The translations under genes and the position numbers were made by a program. Shown here piece by piece: positions 55,998 through 64,000 of a stretch of DNA of 64,000 bases (positions are counted from its first letter, which is position 1; each line of letters begins with the position of its first letter). This DNA comes from Streptomyces canus (lineage in GTDB: Bacteria; Actinomycetota; Actinomycetes; Streptomycetales; Streptomycetaceae). The notes beneath the pieces were generated by a model. That model was not told the DNA's origin and made no database searches. It saw nothing but the letters and a program-made list of their open reading frames with translations. Where the stretch lies: positions 120,124 through 184,123 of the forward strand of contig NZ_KQ948662.1 in assembly GCF_001514145.1 (NCBI RefSeq), read 5' to 3'.

Positions 55998-56903
55998 TCA
56001 GGTCTCCTGGAGGATGCGGTGCAGGATCGTGGGCGTCTCGTCCGGTGACTCGGCCTCGACCGCGAGGCGGTTCATGGCGTCCCAGTAGCACTCGATCTCG
56101 GCGGGACGGTCGGGATAGAGGCCGGTGGCGAGTTGTTCGAGGTAGACGACGTCGGGCAGCTCGCTGCCGGGCAGCCGCACGATGGTGATCGGGCCGCCCT
56201 CCGCCGAGTGTCCGCCGGAGTGGAACGGCAGGACCTGGACGGAGACCTGCGGGAGTCGGCAGATCTCGATGAGATGCCTGAGCTGGGCGCGCATCGTGGA
56301 GCTGCCGCCCACGGGCCGCCGCAGCGCCGCCTCGTCGAGCACCGCCCAGAGCCTGGTCGCCGGCTGCCTGTGCAGGATCCGCTGCCGTGACATCCGTAAC
56401 GCGACACGTCGTTCGATCTCCTCGGGGGACGCGTCCGCGTGGGCGAGCCGGAGGGAGGCACGGGCGTAGTCGGGGGTCTGCAGCAGGACGGGAACACGCT
56501 GGACCTCGAAGCAGCGGACGAGACTCGCCGCCTGTTCGGCCGCGAGGTAGTTCTGCGTCCAGGCGGGCACCACATCGTTGAAGTACTGCCACCAGGCAGG
56601 GGTGTTGGACTCCTCGACCAAGGTCAGCAGGGTGGCGCGTTCGGCCTCGCCCGTGACGCCGTAGAGAGTGAGCAGATCCTCCACGTCCCGCAGCTTGAAG
56701 CCGTGACGGCCGGCCTCCATGCGACTGATCTTCGACCGTGAGCCGCGGATGGCATGTCCCGCATCCTCACGGGAGACCCCCCGCTCCTCCCGCAGCCTGC
56801 GCAGCCGCGCGCCCAGCAGCAGCCGCGGCACCATGGGCCCGGCCGACCGCCCGCCCAGGATCCCGCTGTCGATCGGTGTTCCTGCGGACTTATGGGCACC
56901 CAT
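55998..56903 (-). CDS. XRE-family regulator with DUF5753 domain
   Basis: The 301-residue protein has an N-terminal HTH (about 28-85; LGARLRRLREERGVSREDAGHAIRGSRSKISRMEAG) and a DUF5753 C-terminal domain (about 100-285; VRCFEVQRVPVLLQTPDYARA, WAVLDEAALRRPVGGS, VVYLEQLATGLY). These regulators are paired with DUF574 methyltransferases or DUF397 proteins and act in developmental and antibiotic control. ATG 56903 with GGGAGA is chosen; 56909 is the alternative. Convergent to the methyltransferase with 17 bases between stops. Confidence 0.88.
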   Translation of the reverse strand: MGAHKSAGTPIDSGILGGRSAGPMVPRLLLGARLRRLREERGVSREDAGHAIRGSRSKISRMEAGRHGFKLRDVEDLLTLYGVTGEAERATLLTLVEESNTPAWWQYFNDVVPAWTQNYLAAEQAASLVRCFEVQRVPVLLQTPDYARASLRLAHADASPEEIERRVALRMSRQRILHRQPATRLWAVLDEAALRRPVGGSSTMRAQLRHLIEICRLPQVSVQVLPFHSGGHSAEGGPITIVRLPGSELPDVVYLEQLATGLYPDRPAEIECYWDAMNRLAVEAESPDETPTILHRILQET

Positions 56904-57009
56904 GGGCATTTCTCCCTGCGGTGAAACTCGACTGTGCACACGTACAGGCACTGCGAGTTGCCATCGTAGGGGCTGACGGCCCCGCTCGGATCGGTACGCC
57001 GAAGCGGGC

Positions 57010-58290
57010 CTACGCGCTGTCGGCCGCCGCGGTGCTCGGGGTCGGGCCGCCCGGGGTGCCCGCGGTGCCCGTGCCGCCGAACCGGATGCCCTTGGCCTCC
57101 TTGCCGACGGCGCTCAGCACGATCACCACGGCCAGGGCCGGCACCACGGTCCAGGCCATCGCCGCCGGATAGCCGTGCCGTTCGGCGAGGGCTTCCTGGA
57201 TGGGCAGGTTGAGAGCGGCGATCAGGTTCCCGAGCTGATAGGTGACACCGGGGTAGAAGCCGCGGATCGCGTCCGGGCTCATCTCGGTCAGGTGCGCGGG
57301 GATGACGCCCCAGGCTCCCTGGACGCACATCTGCATCAGGAAGGAGGAGAGCATCAGCCAGCCCACGGTCGTCGACAGCACGAAGAAGGGCACCACGACC
57401 AGACCACCGGCCGCCGCGATCATGATCGTGCGACGGCGCCCCAGCCTCTCGGAGAAGGCCCCGAGCAGTGCGCCTCCGATCATGGCCCCGATGTTGTAGA
57501 CGACGGCGATGGCGATGGAGGTGTCCGGGGACAGACCCAGGCCCTTCTTGACGAAGGTCGGATAGATGTCCTGGGTGCCGTGCGACATCCAGTTGAAGGC
57601 GGTCATCAGCGCCACGAGGTACACGAAGCGCTTCAGCACGGCCGGGTCCCTGAACACCTGGTACGCGGGGGTGTGGTTGAGCTTGACGCTCTTCTCCCAC
57701 ACCTCGCTCTCCTCCACCCGGCTGCGCACCCACAGGGCGACCATGGCGGGCACCAGACTGAAGGCGAACAACCCGCGCCAGCCGAAGACGGGTTCGATGA
57801 CGAAGAACGCCACGGCGGCGAGCAGATACCCCAGCGAGTAGCCGCTCTGCAGGAGGCCCGACCAGAAACCGCGCCGCTCGGCGGGGATCTTCTCCATGGC
57901 GAGCGCCGCGCCCAGGCCCCACTCGCCGCCCATGCCGATGCCGTAGAGCAGACGCAGCACCAGCAGCACGGCGTAGTTGGGCGCGAAGGCGCAGGCGAAC
58001 CCGACGATCGAGTAGAAGACGACGTCGACCATGAGCGGGAGCCTGCGGCCCCTGCGGTCCGCCCACATGCCGAAGACGAAGGCCCCGACCGGACGCATCA
58101 CGAGGGTGGCGGTGGTGAGGAAGGCCATGTCGGTGAGGGAGACATGGAAGTCGTCGGCTATCTCGCTGTAGACGAGGACCACCAGGAAGTAGTCGAACGC
58201 GTCCATCGCCCATCCCAGATAGGCGGCGACGAACGCGTTGCGCTGGTCCTTGGTGAGCCCCTTCGCCTGTTCCCGAACGGTATTCAGCAT
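57010..58290 (-). CDS. MFS transporter, sialate/lactate symporter type
   Basis: The 426-residue protein has twelve transmembrane helices and the early motif GWAMDAFDYFLVVLVYSEIADDF plus WADRRGRR and a GMGGEWGLGAALAMEKIPAERRG loop after helix 4, as in SHS-family (sialate:H+ or lactate) symporters and related aromatic-acid carriers. Substrate not assignable by eye. ATG 58290 has GGGAAGG upstream. Its own promoter lies 29-57 bases upstream. Confidence 0.85.
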   Translation of the reverse strand: MLNTVREQAKGLTKDQRNAFVAAYLGWAMDAFDYFLVVLVYSEIADDFHVSLTDMAFLTTATLVMRPVGAFVFGMWADRRGRRLPLMVDVVFYSIVGFACAFAPNYAVLLVLRLLYGIGMGGEWGLGAALAMEKIPAERRGFWSGLLQSGYSLGYLLAAVAFFVIEPVFGWRGLFAFSLVPAMVALWVRSRVEESEVWEKSVKLNHTPAYQVFRDPAVLKRFVYLVALMTAFNWMSHGTQDIYPTFVKKGLGLSPDTSIAIAVVYNIGAMIGGALLGAFSERLGRRRTIMIAAAGGLVVVPFFVLSTTVGWLMLSSFLMQMCVQGAWGVIPAHLTEMSPDAIRGFYPGVTYQLGNLIAALNLPIQEALAERHGYPAAMAWTVVPALAVVIVLSAVGKEAKGIRFGGTGTAGTPGGPTPSTAAADSA

Positions 58291-58318
58291 GTCGGCCCTT
58301 CCCACGGTTGCGCAGGTG

Positions 58319-58380
58319 AGGCTAGGTCCGGACGACAACGCGAACAACGCATGACGAGCAAAGCAAGAGCCACAATTGTG
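58319..58380 (-). promoter_or_regulatory. Promoter and palindrome upstream of the MFS gene
   Basis: On the minus strand TTGTTC (58342-58347) and TAGCCT (58319-58324) are 17 bases apart, a fair promoter for the MFS gene. A perfect ten-base palindrome CACAATTGTG (58371-58380) lies 23 bases upstream of the -35 and may bind an activator. Confidence 0.6.
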
Positions 58381-58595
58381 CCAAGCCGAGGGCGAGTTCC
58401 CGGCACAGCGCGCAGGAAGCCACGGGTGGCGACGGCATGTGCGCGGCCGGCCGGCGCTGGACCGAGGCTGTCCGGGGCGGCCGACGTGGGCCGTCCCGGA
58501 GTGACTTGCGTCCTGCGCGGGCGCTGCAGGCAGCGTCCGGCAGTGGTGGCGCCGTGCGATCGTGAGCCGGCCCGATGGCGATGGCGGGGGCACGA
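58381..58595. other. Gap without a recognised gene
   Basis: Together with the promoter region this forms a 305-base gap between the MFS start and the DoxX stop. The remaining 215 bases hold no ORF with family resemblance, no clear terminator and no repeat that I can see. Confidence 0.6.
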
Positions 58596-59021
58596 TCAGA
58601 CCGTCGCGACCCCCAGTACCAGCGGCGCCACGGCGAGGAGCATGATGGCGGCCGGGGTGGCGCTTCCCTTCTTGTCGCCCCCACGGACGTGCGTCATCAC
58701 GGCGCCCAGGAAGTACAGGACGACACCGGTCGCCGCCGCGATGCCCAACGGCCGGTAGGCGATGCCGGCGAGCAGCCCCAGAGCGCCCGCGATCTTGACG
58801 AGGCCGAGCGGCAGGAACCAGCTGTCGGGCACCCCGAGCGCCTTGAGCCCTTCTGTGATCTTCGGGTCGCGGGTGATGTCGGGAACGGCGGAGAAGACCA
58901 GCAGCAGGGACAGCACGACGGCGACAATGGCATAGGCGAGGAACACGGAGAGCTCCGGAGCAAGAAGGGGACCGTCGATCGGTCCAGGAATCCAGGGCGC
59001 CAAGGGATGAGCCGCGGTCAT
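58596..59021 (-). CDS. DoxX family membrane protein
   Basis: The 141-residue protein has four predicted transmembrane helices (about 20-45, 60-80, 87-105, 120-138) and the DoxX phrases GLKALGVPDSWFLPLGLVKIAGALGLL and YRPLGIAAATGVVLYFLGA. DoxX proteins are associated with redox or oxidative-stress functions. ATG 59021 is used; a longer GTG-type start at 59057 is an option. Follows the TetR gene by 44 bases and is likely in its operon. Confidence 0.83.
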   Translation of the reverse strand: MTAAHPLAPWIPGPIDGPLLAPELSVFLAYAIVAVVLSLLLVFSAVPDITRDPKITEGLKALGVPDSWFLPLGLVKIAGALGLLAGIAYRPLGIAAATGVVLYFLGAVMTHVRGGDKKGSATPAAIMLLAVAPLVLGVATV

Positions 59022-59065
59022 GTGAACTGCCTTGTGTCCGGGGCAAACACAGGTCACCGGAGTGA

Positions 59066-59653
59066 TCAGTTGTGCTGTTCTGCGTCTATCAGGGCGAGGG
59101 CGTTGTGGATGCCCTGTTCGAGGAGTTGGTCGGCGAGTTGCCGGTCGGTCAGGGCGCGGGAGAGTTGCAGGGTTCCGGCCATCATGCCGAGCAGGCTGAG
59201 TGACTTCAGGCGTGCCGAGGGCGGGTCGTGGGGTGCCAGGCGGGCGGCGAAGCCGTCGATGAGGATCAGCGCGCCGTCGGTGTAGGCCTGCTTGGTGCGA
59301 TCCGTGGAGCGTCCGATCTCGTCGAGCAGGGCGGCGTTGGGGCAGCCGTCCTCGACGCTGTCGCGCTGCTCGGTGGAGAAGTACCAGCGGATGATCTGCT
59401 CGAGTCCGGCGCGGCCGGGTGCCGCCTGCGCGACGATGTTCTCGTGCTGGGCGCGCATCTGGTCGGCCACCGCGGTGGCGACGAGGTCCTCCTTGGAGGC
59501 GAAGTAGGCGTAGAAGGTGCCGACCGTCAGGCCCGCGTCCTTCATGAGCGTCGCGACTCCGGAGCCGTCGATGCCGTTGCGCTTGAGCCGGCGGCCGGCC
59601 GTCGTGACGATCCGCTGCCGTGTCTGGTGTTTGTGTTCTTTCGGGTACCGCAC
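59066..59653 (-). CDS. TetR family transcriptional regulator
   Basis: The 195-residue protein has the TetR HTH (EHKHQTRQRIVTTAGRRLKRNGIDG, then VATLMKDAGLTVGTFYAYFASKEDLV; residues 5-55) and an all-helical ligand domain with CPNAALLDEIGRS. GTG 59653, giving MRYPKEHK, is preferred because GGAGGA lies seven bases upstream and the family usually begins this way; ATG 59668 is an alternative. Between the ScyD-like and DoxX genes. Candidate binding site is the ACGT repeat at 61720-61749 before the SDR gene. Confidence 0.9.
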   Translation of the reverse strand: MRYPKEHKHQTRQRIVTTAGRRLKRNGIDGSGVATLMKDAGLTVGTFYAYFASKEDLVATAVADQMRAQHENIVAQAAPGRAGLEQIIRWYFSTEQRDSVEDGCPNAALLDEIGRSTDRTKQAYTDGALILIDGFAARLAPHDPPSARLKSLSLLGMMAGTLQLSRALTDRQLADQLLEQGIHNALALIDAEQHN

Positions 59654-59711
59654 GATGCGTTCCTCCATCGCGGCAGCCGGGGCGTGCGCCCCGGCCGCCA
59701 TCCTGGTCGGG

Positions 59712-60809
59712 TCAGTGGGTCGCGCCTGCAAGGAGCGCGGGGAAGTTGATCCTGGCGGTCTGCAGTTTCGGGTCGTGCGGGTCGGGGACCCCGCCGTCGG
59801 TGATGTACAGGCGGTCGCCGCGCACTGCGGTCGCGGAGGGCGAGGCGAGGCCGTCCGCGCTGGTCAGGACGGGCTTGTAGGTGCCGTTCGGGTAGATGAC
59901 CACGACCCTGTCCGGGCCGTTGTCCGAAGAGGATCCGTTCTGTGCGGCGAACACCACATCGGAGAACGGGGTCAGGAAGCTGAGGTCGTCGATGTTGGGC
60001 AGGCCGCCGGCGACCTGGCGGATGGGGCCGGGCGCGCCGGCGGGGGTGATCGGCACGCGCAGCAGGGTTCCCTTGTTGAAGTTGCTGATCCACAGGGCGC
60101 CGTTGTGGAACCTGAGTCCGTTGGCGCCGATCGGCAGGGCTTCGGTGGGCACCGGGGCGAGAGCGGCGTCGGTCAGCCACGGCGTCGCCGATCCGCCGGC
60201 GACCGGAACGGACCAGATGATGCCCTTGAGGCTGTCCGCGATGTAGAGGGTGCGTCCGGCCGCATCGACGGCCAGCCCGTTGGGACCCGAGTCGGCGGGC
60301 AGAGCGGCGACGCGCTGCGGGGTGCCGTCGCCGAGCAGCTTGTACACGCCGTTGCGGTCCGCGTTGCCCGGGGCCCACAACGCGTAGTAGACGGTGCCGT
60401 CACTGCCGCGGGCGTTGCCGCTGATCGCCTCGCCCACCTGCCCGGTGGCAATCACCGTGCGCTCTCCGGAGGCGGAGACGCGCATCAGCTCCGGACCGTG
60501 GGTGCGCTGGCACACCGCGCAGCTGCCGAGCATGGACAGGGTCACCGAACCGTCGGGGTTGGCGGTGATGTTCTCGGGGATCTCACCGGCCGCGAAGTCG
60601 AACCTCGCCGCGGTCTGCACGTCGGTGACCACGGAACCGCCGTACGAGTGCCCGCCGTACGAGCCTCCCGTCCATGCGGACGCGGACGGCGCCGACGCCA
60701 GGACGGCCGCCGTCGCGGTGACCGCCAGCGCGATGGCGACCTTCTTCTTCAGCAAACGCTGTGCGCCGAGTGCGCTGCGCCGGGCCGTGTGCTGGTGTTG
60801 CTGCTGCAT
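59712..60809 (-). CDS. ScyD/ScyE-like secreted beta-propeller protein
   Basis: The 365-residue protein has a signal peptide (about 22-45, ending SASAWT) and NHL/SMP-30-type propeller repeats: ANPDGSVTLSML, GLAVDAAGRTLYIADS, GLRFHNGALWISNFNKGTLLRVPI, NIDDLSFLTPFSDVVFAAQ, DRLYITDGG. This agrees with ScyD/ScyE family proteins, which are exported and of uncertain role outside cyanobacteria. AGGAGA precedes ATG 60809. First gene of a transcript that continues to TetR and DoxX. Confidence 0.85.
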   Translation of the reverse strand: MQQQHQHTARRSALGAQRLLKKKVAIALAVTATAAVLASAPSASAWTGGSYGGHSYGGSVVTDVQTAARFDFAAGEIPENITANPDGSVTLSMLGSCAVCQRTHGPELMRVSASGERTVIATGQVGEAISGNARGSDGTVYYALWAPGNADRNGVYKLLGDGTPQRVAALPADSGPNGLAVDAAGRTLYIADSLKGIIWSVPVAGGSATPWLTDAALAPVPTEALPIGANGLRFHNGALWISNFNKGTLLRVPITPAGAPGPIRQVAGGLPNIDDLSFLTPFSDVVFAAQNGSSSDNGPDRVVVIYPNGTYKPVLTSADGLASPSATAVRGDRLYITDGGVPDPHDPKLQTARINFPALLAGATH

Positions 60810-60879
60810 GACTCTCCTGGGCTTCAACAAGTGCCTGAACAATGGACGTTGGGAGAAACCGAAGGCACCGGAGGCACCG

Positions 60880-61695
60880 TCAGGCGGGCAGGCGGTTGGT
60901 CTTGCGGATCTGCTTGTCGAAGGTTCCGGCGGGGACGAAGCGGCGCGCGGTGGTGACGCGTGAGGCCAGCGGGCCGGCGGTGTAGCGCAGCTTCGGCTTC
61001 TTGTCGGTGGCCGCGGTGACGATCGCCTTGGCCACGACGGCGGGATCGTCTCCGGCCTTCATCGCCGCCGCGATCACCTCGTCGAAGACGCGCCGCCGCT
61101 CCGCGTACAAAGGCAGCGGGGTGTCGGGCTGCGCGGCGTTGGTTTCGAAGCTGGTCTTGGTGTAGGCGGGCTGGACGAGCAGGACCCGCACGCCGTGCTC
61201 GCGGACCTCGTGGTCCAGCGACTCGGAGTAGCCCTCGATGGCGTGCTTCGAGGCGACGTAGAGGGCCATGAAGGGCTGGGGAGCGACGCCGAGGACGGAC
61301 GAGACGTTGATGACGCGTCCGGCGCCCCGGGCGCGCATGTGCGGCAGAACGGCCTTCGTCATGCGGATGACACCCAGGACGTTGATGTTCAGGACGTTCT
61401 GGGCCTGGGCGACGGAGTTCTCCTCGACGGCGCCTGACGCACCGATGCCGGCGTTGTTGACCAGGACGTCGATGCGGCCGAACCGGTCGATCACCTCTGC
61501 GACCGCGGCGGTGGCCGACTCGTCACTCCCCACGTCGAGATCGAGGTACGTCACGCCTGCGGGCGGGGTGAGCCCGGAGGTCTTGCGGCCGGTTCCGATC
61601 ACCTCGAAGCCCGCTTCGACGAAGGCGCGGGCCGTCTCCTTGCCGATCCCCGATGAGGCACCCGTCACGAGTGCCACCGGTCGAGTTGTCGCCAT
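60880..61695 (-). CDS. SDR family oxidoreductase
   Basis: The 271-residue classical short-chain dehydrogenase has TGASSGIGKETA (residues 10-21), NNAGIG (about 84), SSVLG and catalytic YVASK (about 148-152; Tyr and Lys). The sequence KTSFETNAAQP and the C-terminal half resemble the group named oxidoreductase/3-oxoacyl reductase-like without strict specificity. ATG 61695 has GGGGAG upstream. Upstream of the ScyD gene by 70 bases and preceded by TetR-type repeats, so it may belong to that regulon. Confidence 0.9.
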   Translation of the reverse strand: MATTRPVALVTGASSGIGKETARAFVEAGFEVIGTGRKTSGLTPPAGVTYLDLDVGSDESATAAVAEVIDRFGRIDVLVNNAGIGASGAVEENSVAQAQNVLNINVLGVIRMTKAVLPHMRARGAGRVINVSSVLGVAPQPFMALYVASKHAIEGYSESLDHEVREHGVRVLLVQPAYTKTSFETNAAQPDTPLPLYAERRRVFDEVIAAAMKAGDDPAVVAKAIVTAATDKKPKLRYTAGPLASRVTTARRFVPAGTFDKQIRKTNRLPA

Positions 61696-61719
61696 CACGA
61701 GCTCCCCTACTTTTGGATT

Positions 61720-61749
61720 ACGTCCGTACGTCTTACGTTCGTACGACAA
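61720..61749. promoter_or_regulatory. ACGT repeats: candidate TetR operator before the SDR gene
   Basis: TACGTCCGTACGTCTTACGT followed by TCGTACGACA holds four ACGT/ACG cores spaced seven or eight bases, with two CGTACG palindromes 16 bases apart. It is 25-54 bases upstream of the SDR start and is the most operator-like sequence near the TetR gene. Confidence 0.6.
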
Positions 61750-61891
61750 TAGGGGGGTCGCCGGTGGATGGCAAGTGGTCACACCCCGCGATCCGAGAAA
61801 GATCTGAGAAGGATCCGGAAACCTGGTGCGCGTTACGGGGAGGACCACGGGCGGGGGACGAGCAGGCGACCGGGACCGGCGCCGCTAGTCC

Positions 61892-62839
61892 GTGTTCACC
61901 GGCCCGGACCAGGCCGGACTTGTGCTCGGCCTCGACGCAGTCGCGTGGGACGAGGCGCTGCACTCGGGCCTGCTCACCAAGCGCTCGGACGGGCGGATCC
62001 GCTTCCGCCACCAGCTGATGGAGGCGGTGGTCCACGAGGAGGCGCCGCCCGCGAACCGCCAGGCCGTTCATCATGCGCTCGCCTCCGTACTGACCGGTGA
62101 GAACGCCGACGAGCTGCGTCTCTGGCACCTCGCCGCGGCTTCGGAAGCCGTGGGCCGACTCGACGACGAGGTGGCCCGGCTGCTGGAGGAGTCGGCCCAC
62201 CGGTCCTGGGCGCGCGGCGCCTGTGCCACGGCGGCCCGTGCCCTGCGGTGTGCGGCGAAGCTGTCCTCCTCGATGGACGACGCGGCCAGACGGCTGGCTC
62301 ACGGAGCGCGGGCGGCCTGGGAGGTCGGCCACGTCGACGTGGCGCGGAGAATGCTGGAGCAGGCCGAAGGGGTCTCCTCCGCATCCACGGTCGCGGATCT
62401 CAGCGAGGGGTTGCGCGGGCTGATCGAGTTCGCACACGGCAATCTGGAAACCGCCTGCCGTCAGCTGACCCGGGACATGGAGCGGGTGGCCGAACCCGGG
62501 CAGGCGTTCACGCTCGGCAGCATGGCGCTGCGGGCGGCGTGGGCGGCCGGTCATGACGCACTTCAGCGCGAGGCGCTCCAGCGGCTCGAGCGGCGGCTCC
62601 CGCCAGGGAACTTCCCGAACGCCGATCTGCTGCCGTTGCCGCGTCAATGGTGGACGGAGGAACCGGGCGGCGGCGCCGAGGATCGTGCCCGGACCGCGGC
62701 CCCCGGCGCTCATATCCTCAGCCGGCTCAGCGGCAGTTCCTGGCTCCTGATGCCACCGGCACCGCTCGCGGTGGCCTGGGGCATCGAGTCGGCTTGGGGG
62801 CATGCGACCGCTGGCGACCAACTGGTCGACCAGCGCTGA
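61892..62839 (+). pseudogene. Internal fragment of a LuxR-type ATPase regulator
   Basis: The 315-codon frame codes for the middle of a large LuxR-family (AAA/TPR) regulator: GLLTKRSDGRIRFRHQLMEAVV, ELRLWHLAAASEAVG, SWARGACATAARALRCAAKLS, AARRLAHGARAAWEVGHVDVARRMLEQAE. The ATPase half is missing before it (a stop codon lies six bases upstream of the first codon) and no helix-turn-helix follows, so it is a decayed remnant of a gene normally about 900 codons long. Confidence 0.75.
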
Positions 62840-63070
62840 GTGGTCCTCCACTGCAGACCCGACTACCTGCGCCCAGAAGGCAGCCTGAGCATGCGGGTCG
62901 CCGCGGGAACCTTGGAACAGGCGCCGGAACCCCCGCCGCTGAGCGAGGGACCGGCTGCGTTCACCCGGGTGGTCAGCGGACGGGCCCGCAGTGACGTCAC
63001 TTCCTGGATTTTCTGCACGGGTTGACGGCGCTTCCGCAGCGCATTCACCTTGCGGATGATCCGTGTCGCC

Positions 63071-63307
63071 TGCGGCGAGCTGGATGGCCAGGGCTCCGGT
63101 GGCCCCGCCTCCGTTGGTGATCAGGAGCCGCTGGACTGGGCTGAGGTCCAGCTTCTCCAGGGCCTGCCAGGCGGGTCCGTTGACCGGCAGCGCCGCCGCG
63201 TGCACGGCGTCCAGAGCGGGTGAGCAGGCTGCCGCATGATCCGCGTTGATCAGAACGCGTTCGGCCCAGAAGCCGCTTCCCCCGGGCAGCGGAGCCATCG
63301 ACGCGTA
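63071..63307 (-). pseudogene. Fragment of a quinone oxidoreductase/alcohol dehydrogenase
   Basis: About 79 codons resemble the middle of MDR-type (Qor) oxidoreductases: ERVLINADHAAACSPALDAVHAAALPVNG, WQALEKLDLSPVQRLLITNGGGATGALAIQLA (the nucleotide-binding glycine loop). Both ends are missing. It is in frame with the acyl-CoA dehydrogenase-like fragment just upstream, so the two were joined by a deletion. Confidence 0.65.
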
Positions 63308-63334
63308 CACGGAGGTCAAGAGCGTGTGGACCTC

Positions 63335-63630
63335 GCTCGCCTGAGGTGCCCGCCCGTCGCGGACAGAACGCACGCCCAACAGGACCTTACCCGCGCCGTC
63401 GTACATGCCGTAGCGCAGGAAGGCATACTGCGGGACGACGGAGGCGTCGCGCAGATGGCGGCCCAAGGGGCTGCCGCCGAGTTGGTGGGCGGCCCGGACG
63501 ACGTCGAGGGAGGACTTCGCGAGGTGGGCGGAGGCCGGCCGCAACAGGCTCGCCCGCTCCGGAGTCGTGGGGTCGCCCGCCTCGAGTGTCGACCAGGCGT
63601 CCTCGGTGCTCTCGAAGCAGGCGCGCGGTC
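63335..63630 (-). pseudogene. C-terminal fragment of an acyl-CoA dehydrogenase-like gene
   Basis: About 98 codons match the last domain of acyl-CoA dehydrogenase/flavin monooxygenase-type proteins: FESTEDAWSTLEAGDPTTPE, SAHLAKSSLDVVRAAHQLGGSPLGRHLRDASVVPQYAFL, GAGKVLLGVRS. The N-terminal two domains are absent. Remnant, not expected to be functional. Confidence 0.6.
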
Positions 63631-63706
63631 GGCGGGCTTGGGGGCATCCGTGTACGTCGAGCGGGCGCCTTGGCCCATGACGTGGTGTCGATTGCCGGGG
63701 AGTTCA

Positions 63707-64000
63707 CTACCGCCCTTCCAGGGAGCAGTGGTTCACCAGGGTCGCGGTTTCCGCCCCCGCGGGCAGGCCGACGGTCCGGGAGGCGGGCGGCCGCCGGCCT
63801 GTGCCGAGCCAGCGTTCGAGGGCCGTGAACGCCGTGCGGTAGCAGGGCGCGAGGGGACGCAGCCGGTCCGGGAACACGTCGGCAAGGGCATCGGTGTGGG
63901 TGCCGCCCTCGATGCGGTAGTAGCGGTACAGACCGCCTCGTCCGGCGTCGCGCACCATACGGGCGTAGACATCGGAGTCCTGACCGATCGGCAGCAGGAC
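63707..64000 (-). CDS. Alpha/beta hydrolase, C-terminal part (runs off the window)
   Basis: Last 97 codons of a gene whose start lies beyond position 64000. VLLPIGQDSDVYARMVRDAGRG, YRYYRIEGGTHTDAL with the presumed catalytic His, and RPLAPCYRTAFTALERWLGTGRRPPAS match the C-termini of tannase/feruloyl esterase-like secreted hydrolases. Whether the whole protein is intact cannot be judged. Confidence 0.65.
   Translation of the reverse strand, partial: VLLPIGQDSDVYARMVRDAGRGGLYRYYRIEGGTHTDALADVFPDRLRPLAPCYRTAFTALERWLGTGRRPPASRTVGLPAGAETATLVNHCSLEGR

Noticed and set aside
61733..63544. 603-codon minus-strand ORF taken as one gene
   Set aside because: Only its first 158 residues resemble known families (two different ones); the rest is antisense to the LuxR fragment.

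Overview
The window is 64 kb of very GC-rich DNA with strong third-position G/C bias, frequent GTG starts, many four-base stop/start overlaps and several start codons without a Shine-Dalgarno sequence. The gene families (DUF5997, DUF574 methyltransferase beside an XRE/DUF5753 regulator, CGNR zinc finger, roadblock protein, GH115, MGH1-type hydrolase) point to a Streptomyces or close actinobacterial chromosome. No rRNA, tRNA, CRISPR array or intact insertion sequence was seen.

Layout. 0.2-3.8 kb: a (CCCCGAG)8 tract, a LysR effector domain without its DNA-binding half, DUF5997, and a large TerD/SCO0854-like protein, followed by two tandem structured repeats (3776-3983) whose stems covary. 4.0-10.5 kb: fructosamine kinase-like protein, then an aldarate operon (binding protein, two permeases, 5-dehydro-4-deoxyglucarate dehydratase, glucarate dehydratase) with a strong terminator. 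10.6-16.6 kb: an NAD-dependent reductase, an NlpC/P60 protein carrying sixteen 11-residue repeats and an Asn in place of the catalytic Cys, and a GH115 alpha-glucuronidase behind a LacI-type operator. 16.7-26.8 kb: a LuxR regulator, a DHA2 exporter, a GH13 plus MGH1/GH63-type glycosidase pair, and pyruvate carboxylase. 26.8-32.6 kb: DUF427, a cysteine desulfurase-like protein, a MerR/old yellow enzyme divergon, and a GT4 glycosyltransferase with a partner protein. 32.6-38.3 kb: a P450 and a three-gene operon (repeat-bearing protein, MoxR-type AAA ATPase, vWA/metallopeptidase) whose ATPase gene is frameshifted. 38.3-43.0 kb: amidohydrolase, short GNAT protein, CGNR regulator and a Zur-type zinc/manganese ABC transporter. 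42.8-51.6 kb: an AraC/PhyH divergon, a PAS-GAF-SpoIIE phosphatase, roadblock protein, ArsR regulator, two-component system with lipoprotein, and DUF3152. 51.6-61.7 kb: secreted subtilisin, DUF574/XRE pair, MFS symporter, DoxX-TetR-ScyD operon and SDR. 61.9-64.0 kb: a graveyard of gene fragments and the end of an alpha/beta hydrolase.

How it fits together. The GH115 enzyme (glucuronic acid side chains of xylan), the glucarate operon and the GH13/GH63-type hydrolases suggest a saprophytic plant-polysaccharide role; pyruvate carboxylase refills the TCA cycle that the glucarate route feeds through 2-oxoglutarate. Regulator and target are often adjacent (MerR/OYE, AraC/PhyH, TetR/ScyD-DoxX/SDR), and several operator-like inverted repeats can be read from the sequence. 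The most unusual observations are the covarying tandem repeats at 3.8-4.0 kb, the 27-nt minisatellite and frameshift in the MoxR-vWA operon, and the Cys-to-Asn NlpC/P60 protein. Names are from reading motifs by eye; no database search was run.
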